Shown here: positions 54,641 through 63,660 of the stretch, piece by piece
How positions within the stretch are numbered: position 1 is the first letter of the stretch
Layout of the letters: every line of letters begins with the position of its first letter
The notes under the pieces: model-generated
Databases searched by the model: none
What the model was told of the DNA's origin: nothing
What the model saw: only the letters and a program-made list of their open reading frames with translations
Made by a program: the position numbers and the translations under genes
NCBI GenBank assembly: GCA_965224095.1
Contig: OZ245039.1
Coordinates: 2,480,001 to 2,544,000, forward strand
DNA from: JBPEWY01 sp965224095
Lineage (GTDB): Bacteria; Bacteroidota; Bacteroidia; Flavobacteriales; Flavobacteriaceae
Length of the DNA stretch: 64,000 nucleotides
Direction: 5' to 3'

Positions 54641-54951
54641 AAACTTTCCAATGCTTTTTCAATGAGTTTATCTTCTACTTGATCGACTCTACTTTTTAGA
54701 AATTCCAGGTCGATAATGTCTTTTTTAACTTTTGAAATTTGGCCTTGCAGATATGCGGGTACTAAACAGGTGATGAATCCGAACCCATGTCCTGCATACC
54801 TCATGGCATTTTCCATTTCTATAAGATTAAGAAAAGGCAGAACTATAAGGAAAATACCCAAACATAAAAGTATCAGCGAAAACAATCGGAATGACTTACT
54901 GCTTTCCTTCTTATTTTTAATTCTCCTGGCTATGTAATCCTCATAATTCAT
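54637..54951 (-). CDS. Small two-helix membrane protein
   Basis: 104 aa from ATG 54951 (MNYEDYIARRIKNKKES), chosen over the ATG at 54969 since the upstream six residues look random. Two hydrophobic segments (LFSLILLCLGIFLIVLPFLNL and AGHGFGFITCLVPAYL) are followed by a charged helix. Family unknown. It heads a three-gene unit in which each stop overlaps the next start (ATGA), so the three products probably form one envelope complex, perhaps cell-wall related given the SPOR-like member. Confidence 0.5.
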   Translation of the reverse strand: MNYEDYIARRIKNKKESSKSFRLFSLILLCLGIFLIVLPFLNLIEMENAMRYAGHGFGFITCLVPAYLQGQISKVKKDIIDLEFLKSRVDQVEDKLIEKALESL

Positions 54952-55130
54952 CGTTAATATAAAAGTCAAATGAAATACACCCTATAGTTTATAGTTCTAT
55001 AATTCACTTAAATAAACAGATTAGGCAGGGAGGAAAGTTTTATAAAGATAAGAGATATATTAATACGACGAGGAGGTTGGCATCTACTTATTTTATGATT
55101 TTCCGGGGGGATAGCTCTTTTTTATAGTTG

Positions 55131-55511
55131 TTATTCATGAAGTTTGATCCATACAATCGATCCGTCTTCCAAAAGCTTAATAACCAGGGTCTTGGTTTTT
55201 ACCGACCAATTCCCCAAACGGGTCTCCGTTATTCGGTAGTAAAGATGTCCATTCCTGGTATAGCTAGGTTCCCCAAGCAACTCCAGGATTTGATTTCTGT
55301 GGAGTGTTCTTATGGTATCGTTATAAAGTATATCATTTACCATACTATCTCGGTATGGATAGTTTTCACCCGTTTTGGTCTGCCATTTTTCTTTATCAAA
55401 TACCTGCGTTTTATCCGGAGTATTTTTCTGATTTTCCAACTGTTTTTCCCGATCCGATTTACAGGCTATACAGCTTATAAAAATGAATAATATACAGACG
55501 ATTATTTTCAT
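55131..55511 (-). CDS. BamE/SmpA-like small lipoprotein
   Basis: 126-aa lipoprotein (FISCIAC lipobox). After a charged linker it reads MVNDILYNDTIRTLHRNQILELLGEPSY, then GHLYYRITETR, the pattern of BamE/SmpA-type folds (helix with LGxPxx, then short strands). It may not belong to the Bam complex, since similar domains are widespread. Monocistronic; flanks show nothing remarkable. Confidence 0.5.
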   Translation of the reverse strand: MKIIVCILFIFISCIACKSDREKQLENQKNTPDKTQVFDKEKWQTKTGENYPYRDSMVNDILYNDTIRTLHRNQILELLGEPSYTRNGHLYYRITETRLGNWSVKTKTLVIKLLEDGSIVWIKLHE

Positions 55512-55676
55512 CGTTTAAAGTTGTTGTTACTATTAATAGTAATATGCCCCTCTAAACACAGGCGGATAGGCCGGGGGGAGTTCTTTAAAGATAAGAGATA
55601 TTTTAATGCCGGAATGGGTTAAAATAAATGTAAAGAAGTTTTGGCACCGGTGAAACCTGTTATATCAAACCCCTCC

Positions 55677-56108
55677 TTAGGAGGTAGGATTGCTTTTAGG
55701 CCATTTCCATGCATGCCATACTATCAGTGCCAGTATAATAATTTCCACTACCTGGTACAGGTCGTAAAATGCCGACCAGGGTAAACTACCGCCGGTTAAA
55801 TCCCATACCAGAATTATAAAAGACATAGACGACCATATAATAGCTACTATAATATTTAACCATTTATTGAGTCGCGGTTTTAAAAGAACCGACAAACAAA
55901 TCATTAAAGAAGGAACAATGAGAATCAGAGAAAAGATAACCAGTAGCCTGGGTGTTACCGGGCCAACGGGGGTACTCAGATTTATTTTACTTTCAATATT
56001 TCCCGGGGTCATCATATCAAAATAATCACAATATATGTAAAGGAACATAAGGCTTGTCCATAGGAGAGCCAGTTTGATTTTGGTGTGTACTTTAAGATCT
56101 TCTAACAT
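55677..56108 (-). CDS. DUF6326-like four-helix membrane protein
   Basis: 143 aa with four hydrophobic helices: ALLWTSLMFLYIYCDYFDMMTPG, LLVIFSLILIVPSLMICLSVLL, LNIIVAIIWSSMSFIILVWDL and VVEIIILALIVWHAWKWP. The opening LALLWTSLMFLYIYCDYF...TPGxI is characteristic of a family of uncharacterised bacterial membrane proteins (DUF6326 as I recall it). Function unknown. Confidence 0.6.
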   Translation of the reverse strand: MLEDLKVHTKIKLALLWTSLMFLYIYCDYFDMMTPGNIESKINLSTPVGPVTPRLLVIFSLILIVPSLMICLSVLLKPRLNKWLNIIVAIIWSSMSFIILVWDLTGGSLPWSAFYDLYQVVEIIILALIVWHAWKWPKSNPTS

Positions 56109-56254
56109 GAGTACTGATTTAATTTCAAAAAAATATGTCTGTAAACATAGACGTAAAAATGTGTAATAAGGTTGCCTGAGAAAAATATGGAGTAAGAACC
56201 GCTGTAGGGGGAGGCGAATACCAGCCGGAATGAATTCCTGTTACAGAGGAGTTT

Positions 56255-56689
56255 TTAGTTTTTACCAATTGCCCGTGTAGCAGAAAGTGAAATTTTCCCC
56301 GCACCGGTAAATAAAAGGGTCAGGCACCCGAATAACATGGCCAGAGCGGGCGTCATGCCCTCAACCGTATCATTAGCCGGGAAATGCACAAAAATCAGAG
56401 CCACCAGGAAATTAAGAATAAGCAGGAAGCAGGCAAGCCGTATTTTAAATCCGAGCAGGATAAAAAGGCTTCCAAAAAATTGCACATATACCGAAGTTAC
56501 AGCGCTTGCAAGCGGAAGCGGAAAAAGTGAATCTTGTAGGAATTGTGAAAACTCTGTCATTCGCTCCCAGCTCCAGACATTATCGATAACACCGTAAAGC
56601 AGGCGGCCCCCTACAAAAACCCGAAGGAAGAGAATCCCCATAGAAACATTAGCGTCTAAAAACCGTTCTATTCTTTGAGTGTTAAACAT
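56255..56689 (-). CDS. DoxX-family membrane protein
   Basis: 144 aa, four helices. Family features: LFLRVFVGGRLLYGVIDNVWSW (first helix), SAVTSVYVQFFGSLFILLGFKIRLAC, LILNFLVALIFVHFP and ALAMLFGCLTLLFTGAGKISL. DoxX proteins are associated with redox homeostasis or terminal oxidases; the precise role is unresolved for most members. It stands alone, with 146 bp to the neighbour downstream. Confidence 0.8.
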   Translation of the reverse strand: MFNTQRIERFLDANVSMGILFLRVFVGGRLLYGVIDNVWSWERMTEFSQFLQDSLFPLPLASAVTSVYVQFFGSLFILLGFKIRLACFLLILNFLVALIFVHFPANDTVEGMTPALAMLFGCLTLLFTGAGKISLSATRAIGKN

Positions 56690-56890
56690 ATATTGTGAAT
56701 GCTATGATTCCGCCTGTTGATTTAGCCACTGTTTTCTGTTTTCCTGTGGTAATTTATAAGAGATCCGAATGTTAAATATAGGGGATATTTTAATACAAAG
56801 ACAGCCAATACACCATATAAAAAGCAAGTGCATTCCATATGCTGAAAAATCTGATTTTTTAATTGGTTTGTGTTACGATAACTCAGGGCC

Positions 56891-57325
56891 TTACTTTTTT
56901 AACTCACAAATCAGAGCACCCAAACCCATAGCACGACCCAGATACTTCGGATTTTTTGCATTCAGATCGATTTCCACCACAAGTATTTCATTGGGGTCGA
57001 TATGACTGTTTAATAAGTTTTCATTTTCTCGAACGAGATGTACAACAAGCCTTAACGGTTTTTCTTCAATTGTTTTATAGACCATAGGGTTTAATCGGCC
57101 GAAATCTTCAGATATCATCGTATAAAATGCCACATGTTGATCTACATCGATTTTTTTATAAAGTTCCGGGGCATAAGTTTCCTTGATAAATTGACGAATA
57201 TGTGTTTCGGTTCCCGAATTATTTGCAGCAATAAATTTGTCGAGTATGACCGACTGATTACCGTTTTGAGCACATATAGTAGCGGCGAAAGTAATAAAGA
57301 ATAACACAATGAGTTTGGTTTTCAT
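56891..57325 (-). CDS. Secreted protein of unknown function
   Basis: 144 aa with a signal peptide (MKTKLIVLFFITFAATICAQ). The mature part starts NGNQSVILDKFIAANNSGTE and is a mixed alpha/beta domain with the pattern of small NTF2-like or DUF4440-type proteins (FIKETYAPELYKKIDV, a strand LRLVVHLVRE, and ILVVEIDLNAKNPKYLGRAM). No catalytic motif is evident. Probably a genuine monocistronic gene; no family name is claimed. Confidence 0.5.
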   Translation of the reverse strand: MKTKLIVLFFITFAATICAQNGNQSVILDKFIAANNSGTETHIRQFIKETYAPELYKKIDVDQHVAFYTMISEDFGRLNPMVYKTIEEKPLRLVVHLVRENENLLNSHIDPNEILVVEIDLNAKNPKYLGRAMGLGALICELKK

Positions 57326-57423
57326 CCGAGTGTGATTTAAAATTTAACAGTATAAAGACTGATAGATTTATCGGATGTCACAAAAAAGTCTTATGGACGG
57401 TGGGATTAATGATGTTTTGCAGG

Positions 57424-57942
57424 CTAATTATTTAACATCTTTCTTTCAAAAGTTTTTAAATCAATGCGCCTTCGGAAGATACTGTATTTTCCATAAGCCA
57501 TTCCTTTCTTATAATTTACCTGCAAATAATCTACGGCACAGGCAAAAAAATCAAAATCTCCTTTTTTACCTGACTCCGTATTTTCATCTATTTGCGAAGG
57601 AGCAATAAGATAATATTGCCCCACTTTAAATTCAGATAAATAAGGCCGGCAAAGTGCTCCGTTATCTCCCCATATTACTATACTCTTTTTGTTTTTAAAA
57701 CCCTTGTAGTTTTTTACAATTTCCACGCGCATAGAAAGTGGCATTTTATGGTGGGTTCCGTTGGAATCCCATTCTGTAAAATCGAGATACGCAACTACTT
57801 TTATCAACGCCACAAAATGTGAAGATTTAGATTCCCATTTAAAGTTGCATTTTTTCTTGCAATAGCAGGAACACGCAAATACATTTACGGTATAGAGGGT
57901 AAGAATGAATAAAAAAAGTACTGACTTTTTGGTTTTTTTCAT
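57424..57942 (-). CDS. Secreted TIMP-like CSC protein
   Basis: 172 aa from ATG 57942 (MKKTKKSVLFLFILTLYTVNVFA signal); the frame extends 20 codons upstream, but those residues do not look like a signal. The mature protein begins CSCYCKKKCNF, as in tissue-inhibitor-of-metalloproteinase-like (netrin/OB-fold) bacterial proteins, followed by KSSHFVALIKV, KMPLSMRVEIVKNYKGFK and KSIVIWGDNGALCRPYLSEFKVGQYYLI. The first Cys chelates zinc in true TIMPs. In bacteria the function is unknown. Confidence 0.6.
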   Translation of the reverse strand: MKKTKKSVLFLFILTLYTVNVFACSCYCKKKCNFKWESKSSHFVALIKVVAYLDFTEWDSNGTHHKMPLSMRVEIVKNYKGFKNKKSIVIWGDNGALCRPYLSEFKVGQYYLIAPSQIDENTESGKKGDFDFFACAVDYLQVNYKKGMAYGKYSIFRRRIDLKTFERKMLNN

Positions 57943-58069
57943 AGTGAATGTCTGAATACTTGCATAAGTAATGTTATTTCCTTTTAATATATGTGCATAC
58001 ATAAGAAAATACCTGAAAATAAAACAGTGCCGAAAAACACTTTTTTCATAGAAATGTGTTGGTGTGTTT

Positions 58070-58219
58070 TTATTTAGAAAGCACTTTTACCAACCATAAG
58101 ATCAGGTAAAGGCCAATTCCCACTCCAAATATTAAAACCGCTACTACAAATGCGATTCTAATATGGGAGGCTTGCCAGCCTAATTTACTACTTAACCAAT
58201 CGGATACTCCTAAAATCAT
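58070..58219 (-). CDS. Small PspC-domain-like membrane protein
   Basis: 49 codons: MILGVSDWLSSKLGW, then QASHIRIAFVVAVLIFGVGIG and LYLILWLVKVLSK, TAA at 58072-58070. This is the compact PspC fold (short amphipathic helix, ..IRIAFVV-G-G-YLILWLV). In other bacteria PspC senses membrane stress with PspB; stand-alone short forms are common in Flavobacteriaceae. It lies in a 490-bp gap between larger genes. Confidence 0.65.
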   Translation of the reverse strand: MILGVSDWLSSKLGWQASHIRIAFVVAVLIFGVGIGLYLILWLVKVLSK

Positions 58220-58364
58220 AAACTTTAATTTTTAGTTTAAACAATACTGCAAAATAATTAATTATAGTTTCTTATCATGAATTTTCAATTTAGTGCTGTA
58301 TCAGCATTGTCGTTTTCAGGCTGTTTGAAGGTCCTTCGGTTATACTTCATCCCCTTGATTCAAC

Positions 58365-58372
58365 TATCTTTG
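58365..58372 (+). promoter_or_regulatory. Candidate -7 box (TATCTTTG) upstream of the beta-helix gene
   Basis: It matches the Bacteroidota -7 consensus TAnnTTTG. The distance to the ATG at 58494 is about 120 bases, leaving a long leader. No good TTG -33 element at the usual spacing, so confidence is limited. Confidence 0.3.
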
Positions 58373-58493
58373 GCATTGTCTTTGTAAATTTTTACAATAA
58401 TAAACAACCCCAGATAATATAAATGTTTTTATACTCCGGCAAATGGAACCGGGAGCATTGGTGAGCGTACATCGATCCTAAAAACGAATTCAT

Positions 58494-60461
58494 ATGAAAA
58501 AGGCAATTCTTCTTTGGGTTTTACTGGTTATAAATCCCGGACCCTATAAGGCGATATTCAACTCGTTGGATTTGGCGGCTCACAGTCCGGAAAAAATAAC
58601 AAATCATTCCTTATCCAATCTTAATGGTTTTATCGATATGTATGATAAGGAGCATCCCTGGAAAAAATACGGGGTTACTAACCTGTACAAAGAATCCTTT
58701 AAGAGTTCTTATTCCACTGCTTTTCCTCTGGAAAAAAACCTGGATGCGGGAATGACTGTGGTTTACAAAAACGAAGCGGATAAATGGCTGCATCAGTACG
58801 ACGGGGGATTGAACTGTACGCTACCGGAAAAAATAGGCAGAAATAAGCTGTACCGGAATAATTTTGGAATCCCGTATTATGCTGCCTATTTCGTAGATGG
58901 TTCGGCAAGCAAATCCGGAAACGGGTCGTTGTCGATGCCTTTTAAAACAATCCAGGAAGGGATTAATATGGCCCGGGCAGGAGATATTGTTTATGTGAAA
59001 GCGGCTAATTACGGAGCTGTTTATAATGATTTTGTAAGAAGTGGTACGCCGGGGAATTATATTAAATTTATTGGATATACGGCAACGCCGGGAGATATTA
59101 TCTCATTGAATGGGCCTACCTATTCAAAGGAAATGTGGGAACGTAATGGCAATACTTTTCCCGATAATATTATGCCATTGCTAGATAATAATCCCGTTAA
59201 TAACATCCCCGGTTCTTCAGAAGCCGCTTTTAAGGTGACTGTTGATTATATTCAGATAGAAAACTTTATGGTACAGGACTACTATGACGGTGTAGTGAGC
59301 CCTCTCGGCAATAGGAGCAGCAATTTTACTGCGATTAATTTTATTGCCGCCCGGCTTGGGAATTGGAATCCCAATGCTATTTGCTGGGGACAACCGGATA
59401 GTAATAAGTGCGACAATAGAACCGGATATGGAATCCACTTAAGAGGGATCAGTAATTGGGAAGTCAGAAACAGTTTAGTGATAGACGCAGGCCATGTTGG
59501 GATCAACATCATAAATTCAGATCATGGATTCATGGAAAATTGTACGGTCTGGTCGGCTACAACAGGAAACGCTACGGATTACAACATTGTTTTTTACGGA
59601 TCGTCATTTAATACGGCAAAAAATTTACAGAGCTATCGCAATAAAGGGAAGTCTAATAGTTCGCATCAGGGGCGTGCATTTGCTATGAAGTGTTCATCTT
59701 CCAACAATTTAATTGATGGATTGTATGCCGAAAACCTCAGGTTTCAGTTGTATGCCAATGCGAATGATAATGTTATTAAAAATGTAACTTTAAAAGGAAC
59801 GGGCGATATCAACGATTCAGGATTTCAGGTATGGGGGCAGGCCAATAGAAATCTGATTATTAATCTCCAGACCTCTAACGGCGGGGGTATTGCTTTCCTG
59901 GGGTATAATAATCGGGAGTGTAAGCCCGCTGGTATACCCTTGTCTTCCGGTGAGAACAATTGGTTTATTAATCCTATTGTAAGCGATCTGCCCGCATTAA
60001 ACGGAAATGCCGGAATCCAGTACCACCGTTTACCGAATAATGGACAACACGGAGGAACAAATTATATTATTGGTGGTACGTTTGATAAGGTTCCATACCT
60101 GATTAATGCTAACAGACCCGGTACTATTCATCTTATAAATACATCTCTCTCAAATATTTATTTGGGATATCACACCTTTTATGCGTCTCCATTTGCTTCT
60201 GATTACAGAAAGAATATAAGAGTGTATTACGACCATGTTAATTTTTATAATTGCAATTTTAAGATCCCTTCAGGCTCCAATATTACCACCTATAATCCCG
60301 GTTACGAGGATAGTAAAAACGGAAACTACCGGATACGCATTTCCAGTCCTGTTGCTTCGCTGGGAAAAAACCCAATAGGCGAAAATCCGGAAGCAGGAAT
60401 CGATGCCGATAATAAACCGAGGGGTACCATCATCTCCCTGGGAGCATACAATCCTCATTAA
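58494..60461 (+). CDS. Secreted right-handed parallel beta-helix protein
   Basis: 655 aa; a hydrophobic N-terminus (AILLWVLLVINPG) suggests export. From ~130 on: YYAAYFVDGSASKSGNGSLS with PFKTIQEGINMARAGDIVYV, the DUF1565-like start of bacterial beta-helix proteins, then repeated NxxxxN..I..G turns (NSLVIDAGHVGINIINSDHG, NLIDGLYAENLRFQLYANANDNVIKN) that form the helix coils, ending with GIDADNKPRGTIISLGAYNPH, a common C-terminus of such proteins. These folds are usually polysaccharide lyases or hydrolases, but I see no diagnostic active-site set. Monocistronic. Confidence 0.8.
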   Translation: MKKAILLWVLLVINPGPYKAIFNSLDLAAHSPEKITNHSLSNLNGFIDMYDKEHPWKKYGVTNLYKESFKSSYSTAFPLEKNLDAGMTVVYKNEADKWLHQYDGGLNCTLPEKIGRNKLYRNNFGIPYYAAYFVDGSASKSGNGSLSMPFKTIQEGINMARAGDIVYVKAANYGAVYNDFVRSGTPGNYIKFIGYTATPGDIISLNGPTYSKEMWERNGNTFPDNIMPLLDNNPVNNIPGSSEAAFKVTVDYIQIENFMVQDYYDGVVSPLGNRSSNFTAINFIAARLGNWNPNAICWGQPDSNKCDNRTGYGIHLRGISNWEVRNSLVIDAGHVGINIINSDHGFMENCTVWSATTGNATDYNIVFYGSSFNTAKNLQSYRNKGKSNSSHQGRAFAMKCSSSNNLIDGLYAENLRFQLYANANDNVIKNVTLKGTGDINDSGFQVWGQANRNLIINLQTSNGGGIAFLGYNNRECKPAGIPLSSGENNWFINPIVSDLPALNGNAGIQYHRLPNNGQHGGTNYIIGGTFDKVPYLINANRPGTIHLINTSLSNIYLGYHTFYASPFASDYRKNIRVYYDHVNFYNCNFKIPSGSNITTYNPGYEDSKNGNYRIRISSPVASLGKNPIGENPEAGIDADNKPRGTIISLGAYNPH

Positions 60462-60567
60462 AAAAACCTGGGATACGCTGATCAGAATTTTGGAAAACGG
60501 GGATACCGGTTTTTATTTTCACCTTCCATCTAAATATTAGTATCTTTCCACTATCAACCAAAAACAA

Positions 60568-61200
60568 ATGTTAGAACTCCTTAAACAACACTTTGGATTT
60601 CTTTTTGAAGAATCGCTGCTTGAAGAAATAAGACGGGTAGGCACACTGAAAAACGTAAGCGAAGGGAATTTACTTATGGATATCGGCGATCCCATTACTC
60701 ATATGCCTTTACTCATTAAAGGAGCCATTAAAATTTTACGGGAAGACGAACAGGGAGACGAGCTCCTGTTGTATTTTATTGAACGGGGCGATACCTGTGC
60801 TATGACCTTAAGCTGTTGTTTTGGCCGAACACAGAGTAAAATCAGGGCCATTGCCGAAACCGATACTCAGCTTATTATGGTTCCCGTGGAAAAAATGGAT
60901 AAATGGATGGTACACTATGCCAGCTGGAGACATTTTATTCTGGAAAGCTATCACACCCGGATGATGGAGCTCCTGGAAGCGGTTGATACCATTGCGTTTT
61001 TAAAAATGGATGAACGCCTTTTAAAATACCTACAGGATAAAGCCAAAGTTATCGGGAATGATGTTATCAAAGGGACTCACCAGGAAATAGCGTATGATCT
61101 GCATACTTCCAGGGTGGTAGTGTCCCGCCTCCTCAAAGGCCTGGAAAAACAGGGAAAAATAGAGATTCACCGGAATACGATTAAGGTAATCGATCTGTGA
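60568..61200 (+). CDS. Crp/Fnr-family transcriptional regulator
   Basis: 210 aa. Cyclic-nucleotide-like sensor domain (~10-125) with MDIGDPITHMPLLIKGAIKI and ERGDTCAMTLSCCFG, i.e. three closely spaced cysteines (CAMTLSCC) that could sense thiol-reactive sulfur species; long dimer helix (~125-150); winged helix-turn-helix (~150-210) with GTHQEIAYDLHTSRVVVSRLLKGLEKQG. In FNR the recognition helix reads ETISR; here it is VVVSR, consistent with a different half-site. Matching GTAAC-N4-GTTAC sites lie upstream of the next three genes but not of this one. Confidence 0.88.
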   Translation: MLELLKQHFGFLFEESLLEEIRRVGTLKNVSEGNLLMDIGDPITHMPLLIKGAIKILREDEQGDELLLYFIERGDTCAMTLSCCFGRTQSKIRAIAETDTQLIMVPVEKMDKWMVHYASWRHFILESYHTRMMELLEAVDTIAFLKMDERLLKYLQDKAKVIGNDVIKGTHQEIAYDLHTSRVVVSRLLKGLEKQGKIEIHRNTIKVIDL

Positions 61201-61205
61201 GATGT

Positions 61206-61219
61206 GTAACCTGTGTTAC
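61206..61219 (+). promoter_or_regulatory. Crp/Fnr-type operator upstream of the TauE gene
   Basis: GTAAC-CTGT-GTTAC, a perfect 5-4-5 palindrome. It ends exactly 22 bases before the -7 box TACATTTG (61242-61249), i.e. centred near -41, the class II activator position. The same layout recurs at 62099 and 63647. Confidence 0.65.
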
Positions 61220-61266
61220 CTACATAAGCCAACCATACACTTACATTTGTCTCCAATAAAATATAT

Positions 61267-62073
61267 ATGGATATAACGCAGCTATTGGGATATACAGGAG
61301 CACTTATTATCGGCATAGTGCTGGGGCTTATCGGTGGCGGGGGTTCTATTCTTACGGTCCCCATTCTCGTATATTTACTCTATATTAACCCGGTAACGGC
61401 CACGGCCTATTCTTTATTTGTGGTAGGAGTCACTTCGTTGGTTGGGGCTTTTAATAACCTTAAAAAAGGCCTGGTTGATGTGAAAACAGCACTGGTTTTT
61501 GCTGCACCCGCACTGGTTGCCGTTTACCTAACCCGAAAATATCTGATTCCGGCTCTGCCGGAGCAACTGTTTGAAATAGCCGGGTTTCTGGTGACCAAGA
61601 ATATTGCTATCATGGTATTTTTTGCCCTGATTATGTTTTTGGCGGCTATTTCCATGATCCGGGAAAGGAAGAACAATAAAGAAAAACCATCAACTCCGCA
61701 ATACAACTATCCTTTAATACTCGTGGAAGGGTTACTGGTAGGGGTATTAACAGGGCTTGTGGGAGCCGGAGGAGGATTTCTAATTATCCCGGCACTGGTA
61801 CTGCTTGCCAAACTGCCCATGAAGAAGGCGGTTGCCACCTCCCTGCTTATCATTGCCATTAAATCGCTTATCGGATTTATCGGCGATGTGGAAAACCTGG
61901 AAATCAACTGGACGTTCCTATTACTCTTCACCGGGTTCTCTATTCTGGGGATCTTTTTTGGGATGTATCTCTCCAATTTTATTGAAGGTAAAAAATTAAA
62001 AAAGAGTTTCGGTTGGTTTGTACTTATCATGGCTGTTTATATTCTTTACAAAGAATTTTCCAACCATTCCTGA
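61267..62073 (+). CDS. TauE/SafE-family sulfite/sulfur-anion exporter
   Basis: 268-aa inner-membrane permease with about eight helices arranged as two homologous halves: GALIIGIVLGLIGGGGSILTVPILVYL near residue 10 and its counterpart VEGLLVGVLTGLVGAGGGFLIIPALVL near 155, the glycine-rich signature of the family. Next to persulfide dioxygenase/rhodanese genes it most likely exports sulfite or thiosulfate made from sulfide or persulfide. Preceded by a Crp/Fnr-type operator and a good -7 box. Confidence 0.88.
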   Translation: MDITQLLGYTGALIIGIVLGLIGGGGSILTVPILVYLLYINPVTATAYSLFVVGVTSLVGAFNNLKKGLVDVKTALVFAAPALVAVYLTRKYLIPALPEQLFEIAGFLVTKNIAIMVFFALIMFLAAISMIRERKNNKEKPSTPQYNYPLILVEGLLVGVLTGLVGAGGGFLIIPALVLLAKLPMKKAVATSLLIIAIKSLIGFIGDVENLEINWTFLLLFTGFSILGIFFGMYLSNFIEGKKLKKSFGWFVLIMAVYILYKEFSNHS

Positions 62074-62098
62074 CAGCAACGTGGCATGGTATGTTAAT

Positions 62099-62112
62099 GT
62101 AACATTAGTAAC
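62099..62112 (+). promoter_or_regulatory. Crp/Fnr-type operator upstream of the first MBL-rhodanese gene
   Basis: GTAAC-ATTA-GTAAC; the second half-site differs from GTTAC by one base (GTAAC). It ends exactly 22 bases before a -7 box TATCTTTA (62135-62142), the same geometry as the two neighbouring sites. Confidence 0.5.
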
Positions 62113-62166
62113 ATTCAAAAACCCGTAACCGGAGTATCTTTACGTGAATTAAACAATGACTTTGTT

Positions 62167-63579
62167 ATGAAGATAGAACAAATTTATACCGGATGCCTCG
62201 CACATGCCGCTTACTATATAGAAAGTAACGGAGAGGCTGCAATATTTGATCCGCTCAGAGAAGTACAACCCTATTTAAACCGGGCTGAAAAAGACAATGC
62301 TACTATAAAATATGTATTTGAAACCCATTTCCATGCCGATTTTGTAAGTGGCCATCTGGACCTTCGGAAGAAGGCAGGAGCACGGATCGTCTTTGGCCCG
62401 ACCGCCAAACCCGGATATGAAGCCATCATTGCCGAAGACAATCAGGTTTTTGAAGTGGGTAATTACAAGGTGAAGGTAATTCATACTCCCGGACATACTA
62501 TGGAGAGTACTACCTATTTACTGATTGATGAAAACGGAAATGAACACGGAATCATTACCGGCGATACTTTATTTATTGGCGATGTGGGTCGTCCGGATCT
62601 GGCACAGCACGTAATTGCCGATCTGACCGAAGAAAAACTCGCGGGTCATTTATTCGATTCCCTGAGAAATAAGATCATGCCACTCCCCGATCATTTAATT
62701 GTGTATCCAAATCACGGAGCCGGATCTGCCTGTGGAAAGAAAATGAGCGATGAAACTACGGATACCCTGGGGCATCAAAAGAAAGTAAATTACGCCTTAA
62801 GACCGGATATGACCCGGGAAGAATTTATTAAAGAATTACTTACCGGACTTACTACCCCTCCGGGGTACTTTCCTCAAAACGTATTGATGAATATCAAAGG
62901 TTATGAAAGCTTTGATGAGGTGAGAAAAAAAGCTAGTAAACCCTTATCGGCCGAAGCTTTTGAAGTGGCTGCAAACGAAACGGATGCACTTATGCTTGAT
63001 ACGCGTGATGCCGAAGCGTTTGCAAAGGGTTTTGTTCCAAATAGTATTAATATTGGACTGGATGGAAGTTTCGCACCCTGGGTAGGAGAAATGATCCCGA
63101 GTGTGGAACAGCAAATTTTACTGATTACCGAACCGGGGAAAGAAGAGGAAACCATTACGCGACTTTCCAGGGTGGGATATGACCACGTAATTGGCTACCT
63201 GGAAGAAGGATTTGAAGGATGGAAAGCAGCGGGGAAAGAATATGAAAAGATTGAACGGATAACGGCTCATGAGTTTGAAAAATTATATAAGGCGGATCCG
63301 CCGGTTTTCGATGTGCGCAGGAAAAGTGAATTTGATTCCCAGCATGTTATTAACGTGGTGAACGTTCCTCTAAATGAAATAAACAATCACCTGGCTTTGT
63401 TCCCTAAGGAAGAGCCATTTATCCTCTATTGTGCTGGGGGTTACCGCAGTATGATTGCAGCATCCATTCTCAAGGCAAGAGGATGGCATAGTGTGACCGA
63501 TGTGATAGGCGGATTCAAAAGTATTGCCGAAACCAAGGTTGATATATCGCAATACCAGGAGCCTACCACCATGTTGTAA
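62167..63579 (+). CDS. MBL-fold persulfide dioxygenase-like protein with two rhodanese domains
   Basis: 470 aa. N-terminal metallo-beta-lactamase domain (~1-245) of the ETHE1/persulfide dioxygenase type: ETHFHADFVSGH (His54, His56, Asp58), HTPGHTMEST, GDTLFIGDVGRPDL and YPNHGAGSACGK. Two rhodanese domains follow. The first (~260-355, LMLDTRDAEAFAKGFVPNSIN) has no Cys in its active loop (ITEPGKEEE) and should be inactive; the second (~365-460) has ILYCAGGYRSM with Cys422. Expected reaction: oxidation of glutathione-type persulfide to sulfite coupled to sulfur transfer. Followed by a terminator and a second, similar gene. Confidence 0.9.
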   Translation: MKIEQIYTGCLAHAAYYIESNGEAAIFDPLREVQPYLNRAEKDNATIKYVFETHFHADFVSGHLDLRKKAGARIVFGPTAKPGYEAIIAEDNQVFEVGNYKVKVIHTPGHTMESTTYLLIDENGNEHGIITGDTLFIGDVGRPDLAQHVIADLTEEKLAGHLFDSLRNKIMPLPDHLIVYPNHGAGSACGKKMSDETTDTLGHQKKVNYALRPDMTREEFIKELLTGLTTPPGYFPQNVLMNIKGYESFDEVRKKASKPLSAEAFEVAANETDALMLDTRDAEAFAKGFVPNSINIGLDGSFAPWVGEMIPSVEQQILLITEPGKEEETITRLSRVGYDHVIGYLEEGFEGWKAAGKEYEKIERITAHEFEKLYKADPPVFDVRRKSEFDSQHVINVVNVPLNEINNHLALFPKEEPFILYCAGGYRSMIAASILKARGWHSVTDVIGGFKSIAETKVDISQYQEPTTML

Positions 63580-63600
63580 GCATTAGTAGTTTTCTGAAAA

Positions 63601-63627
63601 ACCCTGCCAACCCGGCAGGGTTTTTTT
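63601..63627 (+). terminator. Rho-independent terminator
   Basis: ACCCTGCC, loop AACCC, GGCAGGGT followed by seven T. It separates the two MBL-fold genes, so the second must be transcribed from its own promoter. Confidence 0.85.
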
Positions 63628-63646
63628 ATTGCCAACGGAAGTATCT

Positions 63647-63660
63647 GTAACTCAGGTTAC
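63647..63660 (+). promoter_or_regulatory. Crp/Fnr-type operator upstream of the second MBL gene
   Basis: GTAAC-TCAG-GTTAC, both half-sites perfect, ending exactly 22 bases before the -7 box TATTTTTG (63683-63690). It follows the terminator directly, confirming an independent promoter. Confidence 0.65.
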
